From positions 620,001 to 684,000 of the forward strand of contig BSNO01000001.1 of NCBI GenBank assembly GCA_030160035.1: DNA of 64,000 nucleotides, written 5' to 3'. The DNA is from Rhizobium albus (GTDB taxonomy: Bacteria > Pseudomonadota > Alphaproteobacteria > Rhizobiales > Rhizobiaceae). Below are positions 1 to 9,836 of the stretch, piece by piece. Both the position numbers and the translations under genes were made by a program. Within the stretch, counting starts at the first letter, position 1. Each line of letters opens with the position of its first letter. The notes beneath the pieces are model-generated. The model saw only the letters and a program-made list of their open reading frames with translations. It was not told where the DNA came from and did no database searches.

Positions 1-529
1 CTTCCACCGGACTTTCGGCATCGTCGTTCTGGCTTTCCTCGTAGCTGGTCACGACGTGACCGGCAAATGCATTGGCGAGATCGTCGCTCGTCGATCGCAG
101 GCCGATATTTGCCTTCTCGTCGCTGAAGATGACGATGCCGTCGCGGTTCCAGATTTTGACGGAGACGATCTGCCTCTGATCGACATTGCTGTTCATTCGG
201 CCGTCGATCTGCCGATGCACGTAAGGGGGGAGGGTCCCCTCAGGTGTCATGTTCTGCACATAGCGCTCCAGAAAGCTCTCGATATAGACCGCGCCGAACT
301 CGCCGGCGGATTTCAGGATCGCGTTTTCCAGCCTGCTGTTTGCCCAGTAGCCCAGAACGAGCATGAGCGTGAAAACCACTGCCGTCGCACCGAGCATGAA
401 CTGACTGGCAAGGGGACCTGGGAAAAGCGTCCGCCACACTGTTCGCCATAGCGATACGGCCGTTCGCGCATGATCGCCACTCGAGCTGATCGGCCCCGCA
501 GAGGTCCTGGACGTGGCGCGCTCAGGCAT
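1..529 (-). CDS. Sensor histidine kinase, N-terminal part (runs off the left edge)
   Basis: The reading frame starts at an ATG (positions 529-527) and stays open to the window edge, so only about 176 residues are visible and the kinase core is missing. Seen: an N-terminal cytoplasmic stretch, one hydrophobic segment near residues 45-62 and a periplasmic sensor region. The sensor region aligns with that of the complete kinase at 30209-31594: both have I-W-x-x-D-G-x-V followed by I-G, then A-G-x-V-V-x-S and a D-D pair. The role as a membrane sensor kinase is inferred from that match. The gene faces away from the peroxidase gene and shares a 409-bp divergent control region with it. I am sure this is coding; the kinase assignment rests on the paralogue. 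Confidence 0.8.
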   Translation of the reverse strand, partial: MPERATSRTSAGPISSSGDHARTAVSLWRTVWRTLFPGPLASQFMLGATAVVFTLMLVLGYWANSRLENAILKSAGEFGAVYIESFLERYVQNMTPEGTLPPYVHRQIDGRMNSNVDQRQIVSVKIWNRDGIVIFSDEKANIGLRSTSDDLANAFAGHVVTSYEESQNDDAESPVE

Positions 530-688
530 CCGGTGCGATCCGAGGCGAGGCAGTCATCCTGCAAAGTCCCCAAGTGAAGTCGGCTGCATTTCCCATGTTT
601 TATAGCACAAAGTTTAGCGAATGATGGATCGCGGTGGCGCGCAACTGGCGTCTCAAGTTGCGAAGCAGCAAAAGCGCTTGCTGTCATC

Positions 689-700
689 GGACCAAAGTCG
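689..700 (+). promoter_or_regulatory. Candidate operator GGACCAAAGTCG
   Basis: This 12-mer differs at two positions from the perfect inverted repeat GGACCAAGGTCC found at 19153-19164, upstream of the multicopper oxidase and type II secretion genes. It lies about 240 bp before the peroxidase start codon. The regulator is unknown; the LuxR-type regulator at 31591-32256 is the obvious candidate. Confidence 0.35.
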
Positions 701-716
701 GTGATCGTCTCTCCTC

Positions 717-766
717 CAAGGTCGAAATTCGTTCCCTCCGAAGTCCTTCTACACCGTTCGACCTTG
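717..766. promoter_or_regulatory. 10-bp inverted repeat CAAGGTCGAA / TTCGACCTTG
   Basis: CAAGGTCGAA at 717-726 has its exact reverse complement at 757-766, 30 bp apart. The half-site shares CAAGGTC with the GGACCAAGGTCC motif. The spacer is too long for a terminator and there is no T-run. It could be a pair of operator half-sites or an RNA hairpin in the leader. Confidence 0.4.
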
Positions 767-938
767 TGTGCTCGTCACGAAAGCGGGCGCAGGGGATGAT
801 CATGCCAGGCTCAGCTAGGTTCCGATTGGGGGAAACGATCGGAACAGGCCGGCTCGGGAGCGAGCGTTTCCGGGGATCGATGGAGCCAGGAAACTCGAGC
901 GTGCTGGACTAGGGGCACGCCATCCGATGGAGGGCAAA

Positions 939-3900
939 ATGGCCGTTAAACTCAATCTCGCCGACCTGGAGTTCATCCTCAAGCAAATCAAGATTGCGGA
1001 GGGCAACTCCACCGCGCATTCGGGCACGAACGCCCGTGAGTTGACGGACATCTACGTCGACGCGCTGGGCAATGTCGTTCCGCAAGGGACGCCCGGCGCC
1101 GTGCTGGCGATCCCGGATCCAAAGACACCGTTCGGTCTGCGCACGGTCGACGGCAGCTACAACAACATTCTGCCGGGACGCGAATTTTGGGGTGCCGCCA
1201 ACCAGCCGATGCCGCGCCTCTTCGAGCCGACTTTCATCAACGACAATGACGGCGACAGCCTCGATCTCAACGGACCCGGTCCGGGCGGCGTTCTTCAGAA
1301 CGGCAACTATGCGCCGGGCTCGAGCGTCGTCGATGCCGATCCGCGCACGATCTCCAACCTCGTCGCGGATATGTCGATCAACAACCCGGCCGCGATCTTC
1401 GCCGCGCTGGTTTATGCAGGATCGGAAAATCCCCAGGCGGATCTCGAAGCGATCCTGGCGCGAAAGATCACGCCGACTGCCGCAGCCGAAGCGCTTGCTG
1501 CGGCCCAGCTCGCCGTCGATGAGGCGACGGACCTGCTGACGCAGGCCATCGCCGAATTCTCGCCGACCGATCCGACGACGATCGACACCATTCAGGACGC
1601 CGCTATCGATCTCGCCGAAGCGGAAGCAGCACTTGCCGAAGCACAGGCGGTCGCCGCCGATCCGCAGGCCGCGATGCGCGCGCTGGCGGAAGAAAAAGGC
1701 ATCACCTTCAACGGCAACACGATCGACATCCCGAACGTCGCTCCCGACGAAGGTCTTTCGGCACCGTTCAACGCCTGGATGACGTTCTTCGGACAGTTCT
1801 TCGACCACGGTCTCGACCTCATCACGAAGGGCGGTTCCGGCACGATCTATGTGCCACTCGCTGCCGACGACCCGCTCGTCACGCACGGGCCGGACGGTAT
1901 CGCCGGCAATGGCGACGAGGTGCCGGCATCATCGCAGTTCATGGTCCTGACCCGCGCGACGCCAGTTGCCGGCCCCGGCGGCGTCCCGACCCAGACCAAC
2001 GTGACGACGCCGTTTGTCGACCAGAACCAGACTTATACGTCCAACGCGTCGCATCAGGTCTTCTTGCGCGAATACACGCTTGTCGACGGTGAGCCGATGG
2101 CGACTGGCCGGCTTCTGTCTGGTGCGGATGGCGGCCTGGCAACCTGGGCGGATGTGAAGACGCAGGCTCTGAACCTGCTCGGCATCCAGCTCTCTGACAT
2201 GGACGTATTCGCCGTGCCGCTTCTGCGAACGGACGCCTATGGCGAATTCATTCGCGATGCCAACGGCTTCCCGCAGGTCGTGCTCTCTCTCGGCCCCGAC
2301 GGCATTCCGAATACGGACGATGACGGCGTCGCCAGCGGAACGCCTTCGAACCCAGTCGTTCTTCACACGCCGGTGGCCGGCGTGCCTACGCCTCTCGGCT
2401 CGGTTTCACCCGTTCGAACGGCGAACGCTTTCCTCGACGATATTGCACACAATGCCGTGCCGAAGCTCCTTGTCGATCACGACCGCAATCCGGCGACGCC
2501 GCAGGTCGCAGTGACGCCCGATGAGGACGATGTCGCCGGCAACGTGATCGTGCCGAACGGGTTTGGCGTCAATCTCACCTATGACGACGAACTGCTCGAC
2601 CGGCACTTCATCACGGGCGATGGTCGCGGCAACGAAAATATCGGGCTGACCGCCGTTCACCACATCTTCCATTCGGAACACAACCGACAGGTCGATGCGC
2701 AGAAACTCACGATCCTGCAGAGCGGCAATCTCGCCTTCATCAATGAATGGCTGACGACGGATCTGCCGCAGGGCACGGTCCTGCCGACCAATCTGGCGCA
2801 AGCACAGGCTCTGGCCGCTCAGTTGAACGCGACTGCTGCATGGGACGGCGAGCGTCTTTTCCAGGCGGGCCGTTTCGCCACGGAAATGCAGTATCAGCAC
2901 CTGGTCTTCGAAGAGTTCGCTCGCAAGATCCAGCCGAACATCGACGTCTTCGTGTTCAACAGCATTCCGGACATCAATCCGTCGATCTTCGCCGAATTCG
3001 CCAACGTGGTTTACCGCTTCGGCCATTCGATGCTCACGGAGAACATGCCGCGCATCGACGCTAACGGGAACCCGTTCAACGAAGACGTCGATCTCGTCGA
3101 GGCTTTCCTGAACCCGGTCCTCTACGACAACAACCACACGATTTCGCATGACGAGGCGGCTGCTGCCATCGTGCGCGGCATGACGATCGAGCGCGGCAAC
3201 GAGATCGACGAGTTCGTGGTCAACGCGCTGCGCAACAACCTGCTCGGCCTGCCGCTCGACCTTGCGGCCATCAACATCGCGCGCGGTCGCGATACTGGCA
3301 TGCCATCGCTCAACAATGCCCGCGAGCAGCTTTATGCCGCCAGCGGATCGACATTCCTGACGCCCTATACGAGCTGGTCGGAATTCGCAGCCAATCTAAA
3401 GAACCCGATCTCGGTCGTGAACTTCATCGCAGCCTATGGCAAGCACCCGCTGATCGTCGGCACGATGGAAGAAAAGCGCGCCATCGCTCTGGAGCTTGTT
3501 CTCGGCGTCGACGCCGACGGGTTCCCGACCGAAATCGCCGACCGCGCGGAGTTCCTCAACAGCACCGGTACCTGGAACGCCGCCAATAGCGGTCTCAACG
3601 ACATCGATCTCTGGATCGGCGGCCTTGCCGAAAAGAAGATGCCGTTCGGCGGGATGCTCGGTTCCACCTTCAACGCCGTCTTTGAACTGCAGCTGGAAAA
3701 CCTGCAGGATGGTGACCGGTTCTATTACCTCACCCGCACGCAGGGCCAGAACTTCCTCAACGAGCTGGAGCAGAACTCCTTCTCCAAGATCATCATGGCC
3801 AACACGGCCCTTGCCGATCCCGGTCCAGACGGCATCCGCGGGACGTCCGACGATATCGTGCAACGCCATATCGGCGTCGATTCCTTCGCCCGGTACGACT

Positions 3901-6900
3901 ACGTTCTCGAGGTCAACGAAGCCAACCAGGCCGATCAGAACGGCGACCTGGCGGGCAAGGATCCGGTCGGCCAGGACGCCTATCTGGAAGCCATGGGCCT
4001 CGGCAAGGTCGTGCGCAACGATCCTGGTACCGTCGGTCCCGATGCGAACTATCTCCGCTTCTTCGGCGGCGAGCACGTGGTCTTTGGCGGCACCAACGGC
4101 AATGACACGATCATCGCCGATTTCGGGGATGACGGCATCTGGGGCGATGCGGGCGACGACCGCATCGAAGCGGGTGCAGGCGTCGACCTCGTCAATGGCG
4201 GTGCCGGCAACGACATCATCACCGACTCCGGCGACACGGGCGACTTCCTGAAGGGTGAGGAGGGCGACGACGTCATCGCCAACTCCAACGGCCTCGATAT
4301 CATCATGGGTGGATCGGGCAAGGACGCGGTCTTCGTTGGTGTGGATGCGACCGAAGTCTTCGGTGGCCAGGGTGACGACTTCATCCTTGGCGGCGACGAC
4401 ATGGACTTCCTCATGGGCAATGAGGGTGACGACTGGATCGAAGCTGGCAACGGCTTCGACACCACGGCCGGTGACAACTCCGAACTCTTCTTTAACTCTG
4501 CCATCAAAGGCCACGACGTGATGTTCGCCGGCAATGACGAGCACGATTTCGACGCCGAGTCCGGCGACGACATCATGGTCCAGGGCGAAAGCGTCATGCG
4601 CAACGAAGGCATGTTCGGCTTCGACTGGGCGATCTTCAAGGGCATGCAGTTCGACGGCTATGCCGACATGCGCATCCCGATCTTCACCACCGAAGCGGAA
4701 GACATCCTGCGCAACCGCTTCGACAAGACCGAAGCGCTGTCCGGCTGGAACAACAACGACACGCTGATCGGCGACGACCGCGAGTTCGGTGACATCGCTC
4801 CCGGCGACACGGTCGCGACAACGGAGAACATCTTCTTCCAGGACGATCTCACGCAGGCCGGTGTTGACCGTATCGAAGGCCTGCGCGAATTCCTCGGCGA
4901 TCTGATCGCTGCGCCTATCGGGGCGACTCCGGAACAGCGCGAACTCGAAATGGCCTTCAACCGTGGCAACATTCTCCTCGGCGGCGCCGGGGCGGACAGG
5001 CTGCAGGGCAATGGCGGCGACGACATCATCGATGGCGACCGCTGGCTGAACGTGCGTATCGCGATCCATCTGGGCGTTGATGGCTCGGGACCGGAAGCCG
5101 CTTCCGTCGACACGATGAAGCATGTCTTTACCGCCGCCGAAGTCGCGGCCTTGGGGCTTGGTTCACAATGGGCCAACAAGTCGCTCTTCGAACTGATGGT
5201 CGCCCGGCAGATTGCCCCGGCCCAGATGAAAATCGTGCGTGAAGTGATCGACAGCAACGACTCCACTTCGGTCGACGTTGCCGTCTTCAACGACGTGATC
5301 GAAAACTACACGATCACGCACAATGCCAATGGCAGCGTGACGGTGACGCAGAACGTGGTGAGCGCTGTCGTCAATCCGCAGACGGAACGCAACCTCGTTT
5401 CCGACGGTACGGACACTGTCTGGAACATGGAGCAGCTGCACTTTGCGGGTGGCGAGGTCTATTCGGTCGCCCAGGCGGCACAAGGTGCTCCGGTGCTCAG
5501 CAGTGCGACGCCGCGGCAGGGTCAGGCGATCACCGCGGATATTTCCGGCATCACCGACCTGAACGGGCTCACCGGTGTCGTTCTTGAGGTGCGCTGGCAG
5601 GTGCTGGTCGACGGCGTCTGGGTCGATATTCCCGATGCTACGGGTACGACCTTCACACCAACGGCAGCACAGGTCGGAAATCCGATCCGTGCGGCCATCA
5701 GCTTCACCGACAATGGTGGCTTTGCGGAAGAGCTCTTCTCTGCTCCGACCGACCTCGTCGGCATCGTCTACAACGGCAATGGCGCGGCCAACGCGGTGTC
5801 GGGCACGAACGGTTCGGACCTGATGAATGGAGCCGGCGGCAACGACGTGCTCAGCGGTCTTCTCGGCAATGATGCGCTGAATGGTGGCACCGGTAACGAC
5901 ACGCTGAACGGTGATGGTGGCGACGATACGCTGAACGGCGATGGCAACAACGACACGTTGAACGGCGGAACGGGCAATGACACGCTGAATGGTGGTGTCG
6001 GAACCGATACACTGAATGGCGGCGCGGATAACGACACGCTGATGGGTGATGGCGGCGCCGATACGCTTAATGGCGAAGATGGCAATGATGCACTCTTCGG
6101 CGGCACCGCTAACGACACCATCAATGGCGGCGCGGGCGATGACACCATCACCTGGAGCGTGGGCGACGGCCGTGACGTCATCGACGGTGGCGTCGGCGGC
6201 ACCGACACCGTCATCATCAACGGCAACGCCACAGCGGAACTGTTCCGGGTCTACACGCGCCAAGCTTGGGACGATGTGCAGGGCAACAATATCGCTGCCC
6301 TGAATGCCAACACAGACATCGTGATCACCCGGAACGGAACTGGCGTTGGCGCAATCATCGCGGAACTCCGCAACATCGAGGAGATCGTCATCAATACGGG
6401 TGACGGGGCGGATACAGTGCTTCCGGTCGGCGATTTTGCACCGACGCAGCTCAGTGAGAACACCATCCGGGTGAATTCCGGCGTGGGCGACAAGACGATC
6501 GACATCTCCGGCCTCTTGTCATCGCACCGTCTGCATTTCACCTCGCTCGGCGGCAACGTGACGCTGATCGGGACGCTGCGGCCGCAAGATGTGGTGGTTC
6601 TCGCCCCCGGCGATGAGATCACGAGCTATGTGCTGACGACCAACGCGGATGGAACCAAGACGTTCGGCAACGGGACGAACTCGATCACCTTCACGGGCGA
6701 TCTGCCGCCCCAGTTCCAGCAGGCGTCGCCGCCTGAGGATAATGACGACGAAACCGAGAACGAAGACGACGACGACAACGGCGTCGACGTCGGCGACGAC
6801 GAGCACGAAGAAGGTGAAGACGCGGAAGACGACGACGACCCCGACGAAGATATCGACGGCTCCGATGAAGATGACGAGTCCGAGGACGGTGAGGACGACG

Positions 6901-7952
6901 AAAGCGAAGACGAGGACGAGGAATCGGAGTCAGAGGACGACGATGACGACGACTCCGATGAGGATGAGTCCGAGGACGGTGATGACGAGGAATCGGGGTC
7001 CGAAGACGAAGATGACGATGATGATGGCGGCTCCGAAGACGACGATGACGGCGATGCCGACCAAGGTACGATCGTCATCGGCGGCACCAATCCCGGCCAG
7101 ATCATCGGCGGTCATGGTGCGGACATCCTGGTCGGTCGCGCCGTAGCAGACACGATCATCGGACTTGGCGGCGACGACAAGATCAGTGCTGGCGATGGCG
7201 AGGATGCGGTCTTCGGCGGCGATGGCGACGACACCATCCATGCCCATGGCAATCAGGACGAAGTTTTCGGCGGAGCCGGAAACGACCGGATCGATGGCGG
7301 CTGGGGCCATGACACGGTCTATGGCGAGGATGGCGACGACGTCCTCATCGGTGCCGAAGGCAACGACAAGCTCTTCGGCGGCGACGGCGACGACCTCTTC
7401 CTCGCCACGGTGGGCGACGAAGCTGACACGTACTGGGGTGGCGAAGGCATCGACACGATCGACTATGCCGCACTTACCGAGGCTCTGACGATCAATCTCG
7501 GCAACGGCCTCAACGAGCGGGGCAGCGTGACGACGGCATCGGGTGTCCGCGACGTCATCTACTCGATCGAAAACGCGATCGGCGGGGGCGGCAACGACAC
7601 CATCATCGCCAGCGACGCGATCAACGTGCTCGACGGTGGCGAGGGGTCGGACGTCTATCGCTTCCTGTCCACGCTCGCAGCGGATGGCGACACGATCATG
7701 AATTTCGAGCCGGGCGACCGGATCGACGTCTCGGCGATCGACGCGAATGTGGGGGCCGCTGGAAATCAGCAGTTCCAGCTGATCTCAGGGGGATCGTTCA
7801 CGTCGGCAGGCCAGATCAGGCAGAGCCATGTCGTGACGGATGACGGCGAGTTCACCATCCTCTCGGGCAATGTCGACGGCAACACCGACGCGGACTTCGA
7901 GATCGCGATCAAGGGCAGGCATCACCTGACCGACACCGACATCTTGAGCTGA
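939..7952 (+). CDS. MopA-like RTX animal heme peroxidase (candidate Mn(II) oxidase)
   Basis: A 2337-aa secreted multidomain protein. The first third is an animal-type heme peroxidase: distal His in FFGQFFDHG (about residue 290), catalytic Arg in HSEHNR (583) and proximal His in YRFGHS (696). Then come calcium-binding RTX nonapeptides (about 1048-1178), an Ig-like domain (about 1514-1607), a second RTX block (about 1617-1744), a nearly pure Asp/Glu/Ser tract (about 1933-2041), a third RTX block and a serralysin-type C-terminal domain (about 2221-2337), which carries the type I secretion signal. There is no N-terminal signal peptide. This architecture matches the Mn(II)-oxidizing peroxidase MopA described from Aurantimonas; the substrate here is inferred. 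ATG 939 was chosen over in-frame ATG 927 because GGAGGG lies at 929-934. The T1SS genes follow. Confidence 0.9.
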   Translation: MAVKLNLADLEFILKQIKIAEGNSTAHSGTNARELTDIYVDALGNVVPQGTPGAVLAIPDPKTPFGLRTVDGSYNNILPGREFWGAANQPMPRLFEPTFINDNDGDSLDLNGPGPGGVLQNGNYAPGSSVVDADPRTISNLVADMSINNPAAIFAALVYAGSENPQADLEAILARKITPTAAAEALAAAQLAVDEATDLLTQAIAEFSPTDPTTIDTIQDAAIDLAEAEAALAEAQAVAADPQAAMRALAEEKGITFNGNTIDIPNVAPDEGLSAPFNAWMTFFGQFFDHGLDLITKGGSGTIYVPLAADDPLVTHGPDGIAGNGDEVPASSQFMVLTRATPVAGPGGVPTQTNVTTPFVDQNQTYTSNASHQVFLREYTLVDGEPMATGRLLSGADGGLATWADVKTQALNLLGIQLSDMDVFAVPLLRTDAYGEFIRDANGFPQVVLSLGPDGIPNTDDDGVASGTPSNPVVLHTPVAGVPTPLGSVSPVRTANAFLDDIAHNAVPKLLVDHDRNPATPQVAVTPDEDDVAGNVIVPNGFGVNLTYDDELLDRHFITGDGRGNENIGLTAVHHIFHSEHNRQVDAQKLTILQSGNLAFINEWLTTDLPQGTVLPTNLAQAQALAAQLNATAAWDGERLFQAGRFATEMQYQHLVFEEFARKIQPNIDVFVFNSIPDINPSIFAEFANVVYRFGHSMLTENMPRIDANGNPFNEDVDLVEAFLNPVLYDNNHTISHDEAAAAIVRGMTIERGNEIDEFVVNALRNNLLGLPLDLAAINIARGRDTGMPSLNNAREQLYAASGSTFLTPYTSWSEFAANLKNPISVVNFIAAYGKHPLIVGTMEEKRAIALELVLGVDADGFPTEIADRAEFLNSTGTWNAANSGLNDIDLWIGGLAEKKMPFGGMLGSTFNAVFELQLENLQDGDRFYYLTRTQGQNFLNELEQNSFSKIIMANTALADPGPDGIRGTSDDIVQRHIGVDSFARYDYVLEVNEANQADQNGDLAGKDPVGQDAYLEAMGLGKVVRNDPGTVGPDANYLRFFGGEHVVFGGTNGNDTIIADFGDDGIWGDAGDDRIEAGAGVDLVNGGAGNDIITDSGDTGDFLKGEEGDDVIANSNGLDIIMGGSGKDAVFVGVDATEVFGGQGDDFILGGDDMDFLMGNEGDDWIEAGNGFDTTAGDNSELFFNSAIKGHDVMFAGNDEHDFDAESGDDIMVQGESVMRNEGMFGFDWAIFKGMQFDGYADMRIPIFTTEAEDILRNRFDKTEALSGWNNNDTLIGDDREFGDIAPGDTVATTENIFFQDDLTQAGVDRIEGLREFLGDLIAAPIGATPEQRELEMAFNRGNILLGGAGADRLQGNGGDDIIDGDRWLNVRIAIHLGVDGSGPEAASVDTMKHVFTAAEVAALGLGSQWANKSLFELMVARQIAPAQMKIVREVIDSNDSTSVDVAVFNDVIENYTITHNANGSVTVTQNVVSAVVNPQTERNLVSDGTDTVWNMEQLHFAGGEVYSVAQAAQGAPVLSSATPRQGQAITADISGITDLNGLTGVVLEVRWQVLVDGVWVDIPDATGTTFTPTAAQVGNPIRAAISFTDNGGFAEELFSAPTDLVGIVYNGNGAANAVSGTNGSDLMNGAGGNDVLSGLLGNDALNGGTGNDTLNGDGGDDTLNGDGNNDTLNGGTGNDTLNGGVGTDTLNGGADNDTLMGDGGADTLNGEDGNDALFGGTANDTINGGAGDDTITWSVGDGRDVIDGGVGGTDTVIINGNATAELFRVYTRQAWDDVQGNNIAALNANTDIVITRNGTGVGAIIAELRNIEEIVINTGDGADTVLPVGDFAPTQLSENTIRVNSGVGDKTIDISGLLSSHRLHFTSLGGNVTLIGTLRPQDVVVLAPGDEITSYVLTTNADGTKTFGNGTNSITFTGDLPPQFQQASPPEDNDDETENEDDDDNGVDVGDDEHEEGEDAEDDDDPDEDIDGSDEDDESEDGEDDESEDEDEESESEDDDDDDSDEDESEDGDDEESGSEDEDDDDDGGSEDDDDGDADQGTIVIGGTNPGQIIGGHGADILVGRAVADTIIGLGGDDKISAGDGEDAVFGGDGDDTIHAHGNQDEVFGGAGNDRIDGGWGHDTVYGEDGDDVLIGAEGNDKLFGGDGDDLFLATVGDEADTYWGGEGIDTIDYAALTEALTINLGNGLNERGSVTTASGVRDVIYSIENAIGGGGNDTIIASDAINVLDGGEGSDVYRFLSTLAADGDTIMNFEPGDRIDVSAIDANVGAAGNQQFQLISGGSFTSAGQIRQSHVVTDDGEFTILSGNVDGNTDADFEIAIKGRHHLTDTDILS
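5788..6170 (+). repeat. RTX nonapeptide block 2 inside the peroxidase
   Basis: Tandem GGxGxDxLx-type repeats (many reading GGTGNDTLN) that form calcium-binding parallel beta-rolls in this family. At DNA level the 27-bp units are similar but not identical. Two further blocks lie at about 4081-4470 and 7075-7440. Confidence 0.85.
6735..7060 (+). other. Extreme acidic tract (about 109 residues, mostly D/E/S)
   Basis: In frame within the peroxidase gene, the codons are almost only GAC, GAT, GAA, GAG and TCN/AGC, interrupted by a few Gly. It separates the middle domains from the last RTX block. Such polyanionic tracts bind divalent cations and resemble biomineral-nucleating proteins; that function is inference. 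Confidence 0.85.
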
Positions 7953-7968
7953 CAGTGCATGAGAAATG

Positions 7969-8000
7969 CCGATCCGCCGGTCGAGGAACCGGCGGATCGG
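7969..8000 (+). other. 13-bp perfect hairpin between peroxidase and ABC transporter genes
   Basis: CCGATCCGCCGGT (7969-7981), a 6-nt loop, then the exact complement (7988-8000), starting 17 nt after the peroxidase stop. No T-run follows, so it is a poor intrinsic terminator. It may stabilise the peroxidase mRNA 3' end or lower read-through into the transporter gene. Confidence 0.6.
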
Positions 8001-8055
8001 ACGCAAGAACAGGCAATCGATCCAAAGCAGTTGCCACTCTCCGGGGGTTCATTCG

Positions 8056-9816
8056 ATGAACAAGACCAGCAAGAAGACCAATGCGGCCACGAGTGCCAAG
8101 GTGCCAAACGTTCTCGGCAAGATGCGCTCCATAGGCATCTATCTGTTCGCCTTGTCGGGCATCATCAACATTCTGGCGCTGACCGGCGCCATGTACATGC
8201 TTCAGATCTACGATCGGGCTTTGACGTCCGGAAGCATGCCGACGCTGATCGCGCTCTCCGCGCTGGCGATCGGCCTTTATCTGTTTCAGGGCATATTCGA
8301 CATCCTGCGCTCGCAGATACTGGTGCGCATCGGCGCTCGCTACGACGCCGAACTGGCGCCGATGGCGCATAGCGTCGTGATCGAGATGCCCCGCTTCGGC
8401 TATTCCACGTCCGAGGCAATGGAACGTGGCCGCGACGTCGACACGATCCGTGGCTTTCTTTCCGGACAGGGTCCGGTGGCGCTGTTCGATCTGCCCTGGA
8501 TGCCGGTCTTCCTGATTTTCATCTATGCGCTGCATCCCATGCTCGGGCTTCTGACGCTTGGCGGCGCCATCGTGCTGGCCTGCCTGACGATCGCGACAGA
8601 AATGCTGACGCGCCGTTCGAGCCGGGAGATGAACAAGGCGGCGCTGATGCGCAACACGCTCGCCGATGGCCACGCCGCCAATGCGGAAATCCTGAAGGCG
8701 ATGGGCTTCACGGGCCGCGCGGTCGAGCGGTTCGAAGAAGCCAACAAAGCGCATCTGGCCTTGCAGACGAAGACGAGCGACATCACGGGCACGTTCAGCG
8801 GCCTTTCCAAGGTGCTGCGCATGATCCTGCAGTCGGCCGTTCTCGGCATGGGGGCGTTTCTGACGATCCAGGGCGAGCTTTCGGCAGGCGGCATCATCGC
8901 AGCGTCGATCGTTTCCGCCCGCGCATTGGCTCCGGTCGATCTGGTCATCGGCCAGTGGAAAGGCATGCAGGCAGCCCGGCGCAGCTTCAAGCGGCTGGGC
9001 GAAACGCTCGCGGCAATGGAAGACAAATCGGCCTTGATCGATCTCCCGATGCCGGCCCGCAGTCTCAAGGTTGAGAACGTCACGATCGCCGCCCCGGCAT
9101 CGGGTGCCGTGCTGCTCGGCGAAGTCAGCTTCGAGCTTAAGAGCGGCCAGGCGCTTGGACTGATCGGGCCGAGCGGTGGCGGCAAGACATCGCTGGTTCG
9201 TGCTCTGGTCGGCATCTGGCCGCTCCTGCGCGGCGCGATCCGTCTTGATGACGCGGATCTGGAGCAGTATCGCGAGGACGTTCTGTGCAAGGCAATCGGC
9301 TACCTGCCGCAGGACGTGGCGCTGCTCGACGGCACGATCGCCGAGAACATTTCGCGGTTCGACCGCGATCAGAATGCCCGCAAGATCGTGATTGCTGCAA
9401 AGGCGGCGGGTGTGCACGAGCTGATCGTGCGGCTTCGCGAAGGCTACCAAACGCAGCTCGGTTCCAACGGGATGGCGCTTTCCGCCGGCCAGCGCCAGCG
9501 CATCGGCCTCGCCCGTGCGCTTTATGACGATCCGTTCCTGGTGGTGCTCGACGAGCCGAACTCCAACCTCGACGGAGAAGGCGAAGCCGCACTGACGGCG
9601 GCGATCGCCGGCGTGCGCAACCGTGGCGGCATCGTCGTGGTCGTCGCGCACCGGCCTAGTGCGCTTGCCGCGGTCGACATGGTCGGCATGGTTCAGAATG
9701 GCCGGCTGGTCGCGTTCGGGCCGAAGGAGGAAATCCTTCAGGAAACGCCGCCGCGCCGCAAGCCGGCGTTGGCGGAGCAGGGCGCCCGTCGACCGCTTGA
9801 ACGCACCAACGCCTGA
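8056..9816 (+). CDS. Type I secretion ABC transporter (PrtD/LapB family, permease-ATPase)
   Basis: 586 aa inner-membrane half-transporter that would energise export of the RTX proteins encoded on either side. The N-terminal half has about six membrane segments and the family hallmark MLQIYDR followed by SGS. The C-terminal half is an ABC ATPase: Walker A GPSGGGKT (371-378), signature LSAGQRQR, Walker B VVLDEPNSNLD and the H-loop His in VVAHRPS. There is no C39 peptidase domain, which fits non-cleaved RTX substrates. ATG 8056 was chosen because it puts the membrane domain near the N-terminus; an in-frame start at 7966 would add 30 basic residues that overlap the hairpin. The matching adaptor is at 14179. 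No TolC-type outer-membrane channel is present in the window, so it must lie elsewhere. Confidence 0.93.
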   Translation: MNKTSKKTNAATSAKVPNVLGKMRSIGIYLFALSGIINILALTGAMYMLQIYDRALTSGSMPTLIALSALAIGLYLFQGIFDILRSQILVRIGARYDAELAPMAHSVVIEMPRFGYSTSEAMERGRDVDTIRGFLSGQGPVALFDLPWMPVFLIFIYALHPMLGLLTLGGAIVLACLTIATEMLTRRSSREMNKAALMRNTLADGHAANAEILKAMGFTGRAVERFEEANKAHLALQTKTSDITGTFSGLSKVLRMILQSAVLGMGAFLTIQGELSAGGIIAASIVSARALAPVDLVIGQWKGMQAARRSFKRLGETLAAMEDKSALIDLPMPARSLKVENVTIAAPASGAVLLGEVSFELKSGQALGLIGPSGGGKTSLVRALVGIWPLLRGAIRLDDADLEQYREDVLCKAIGYLPQDVALLDGTIAENISRFDRDQNARKIVIAAKAAGVHELIVRLREGYQTQLGSNGMALSAGQRQRIGLARALYDDPFLVVLDEPNSNLDGEGEAALTAAIAGVRNRGGIVVVVAHRPSALAAVDMVGMVQNGRLVAFGPKEEILQETPPRRKPALAEQGARRPLERTNA

Positions 9817-9836
9817 GAGACCGAGGAACTGGAACG

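Larger units (their letters stand above)
530..938. promoter_or_regulatory. Divergent control region, sensor kinase / heme peroxidase
   Basis: 409 bp without a credible gene between two divergent genes. It holds an AT-rich patch near 595-625 suited to a promoter for the leftward kinase, a GGACCAAAGTCG element (689-700) and a 10-bp inverted repeat (717-766). No clear sigma-70 -35/-10 pair could be fixed for the peroxidase gene. Confidence 0.5.
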
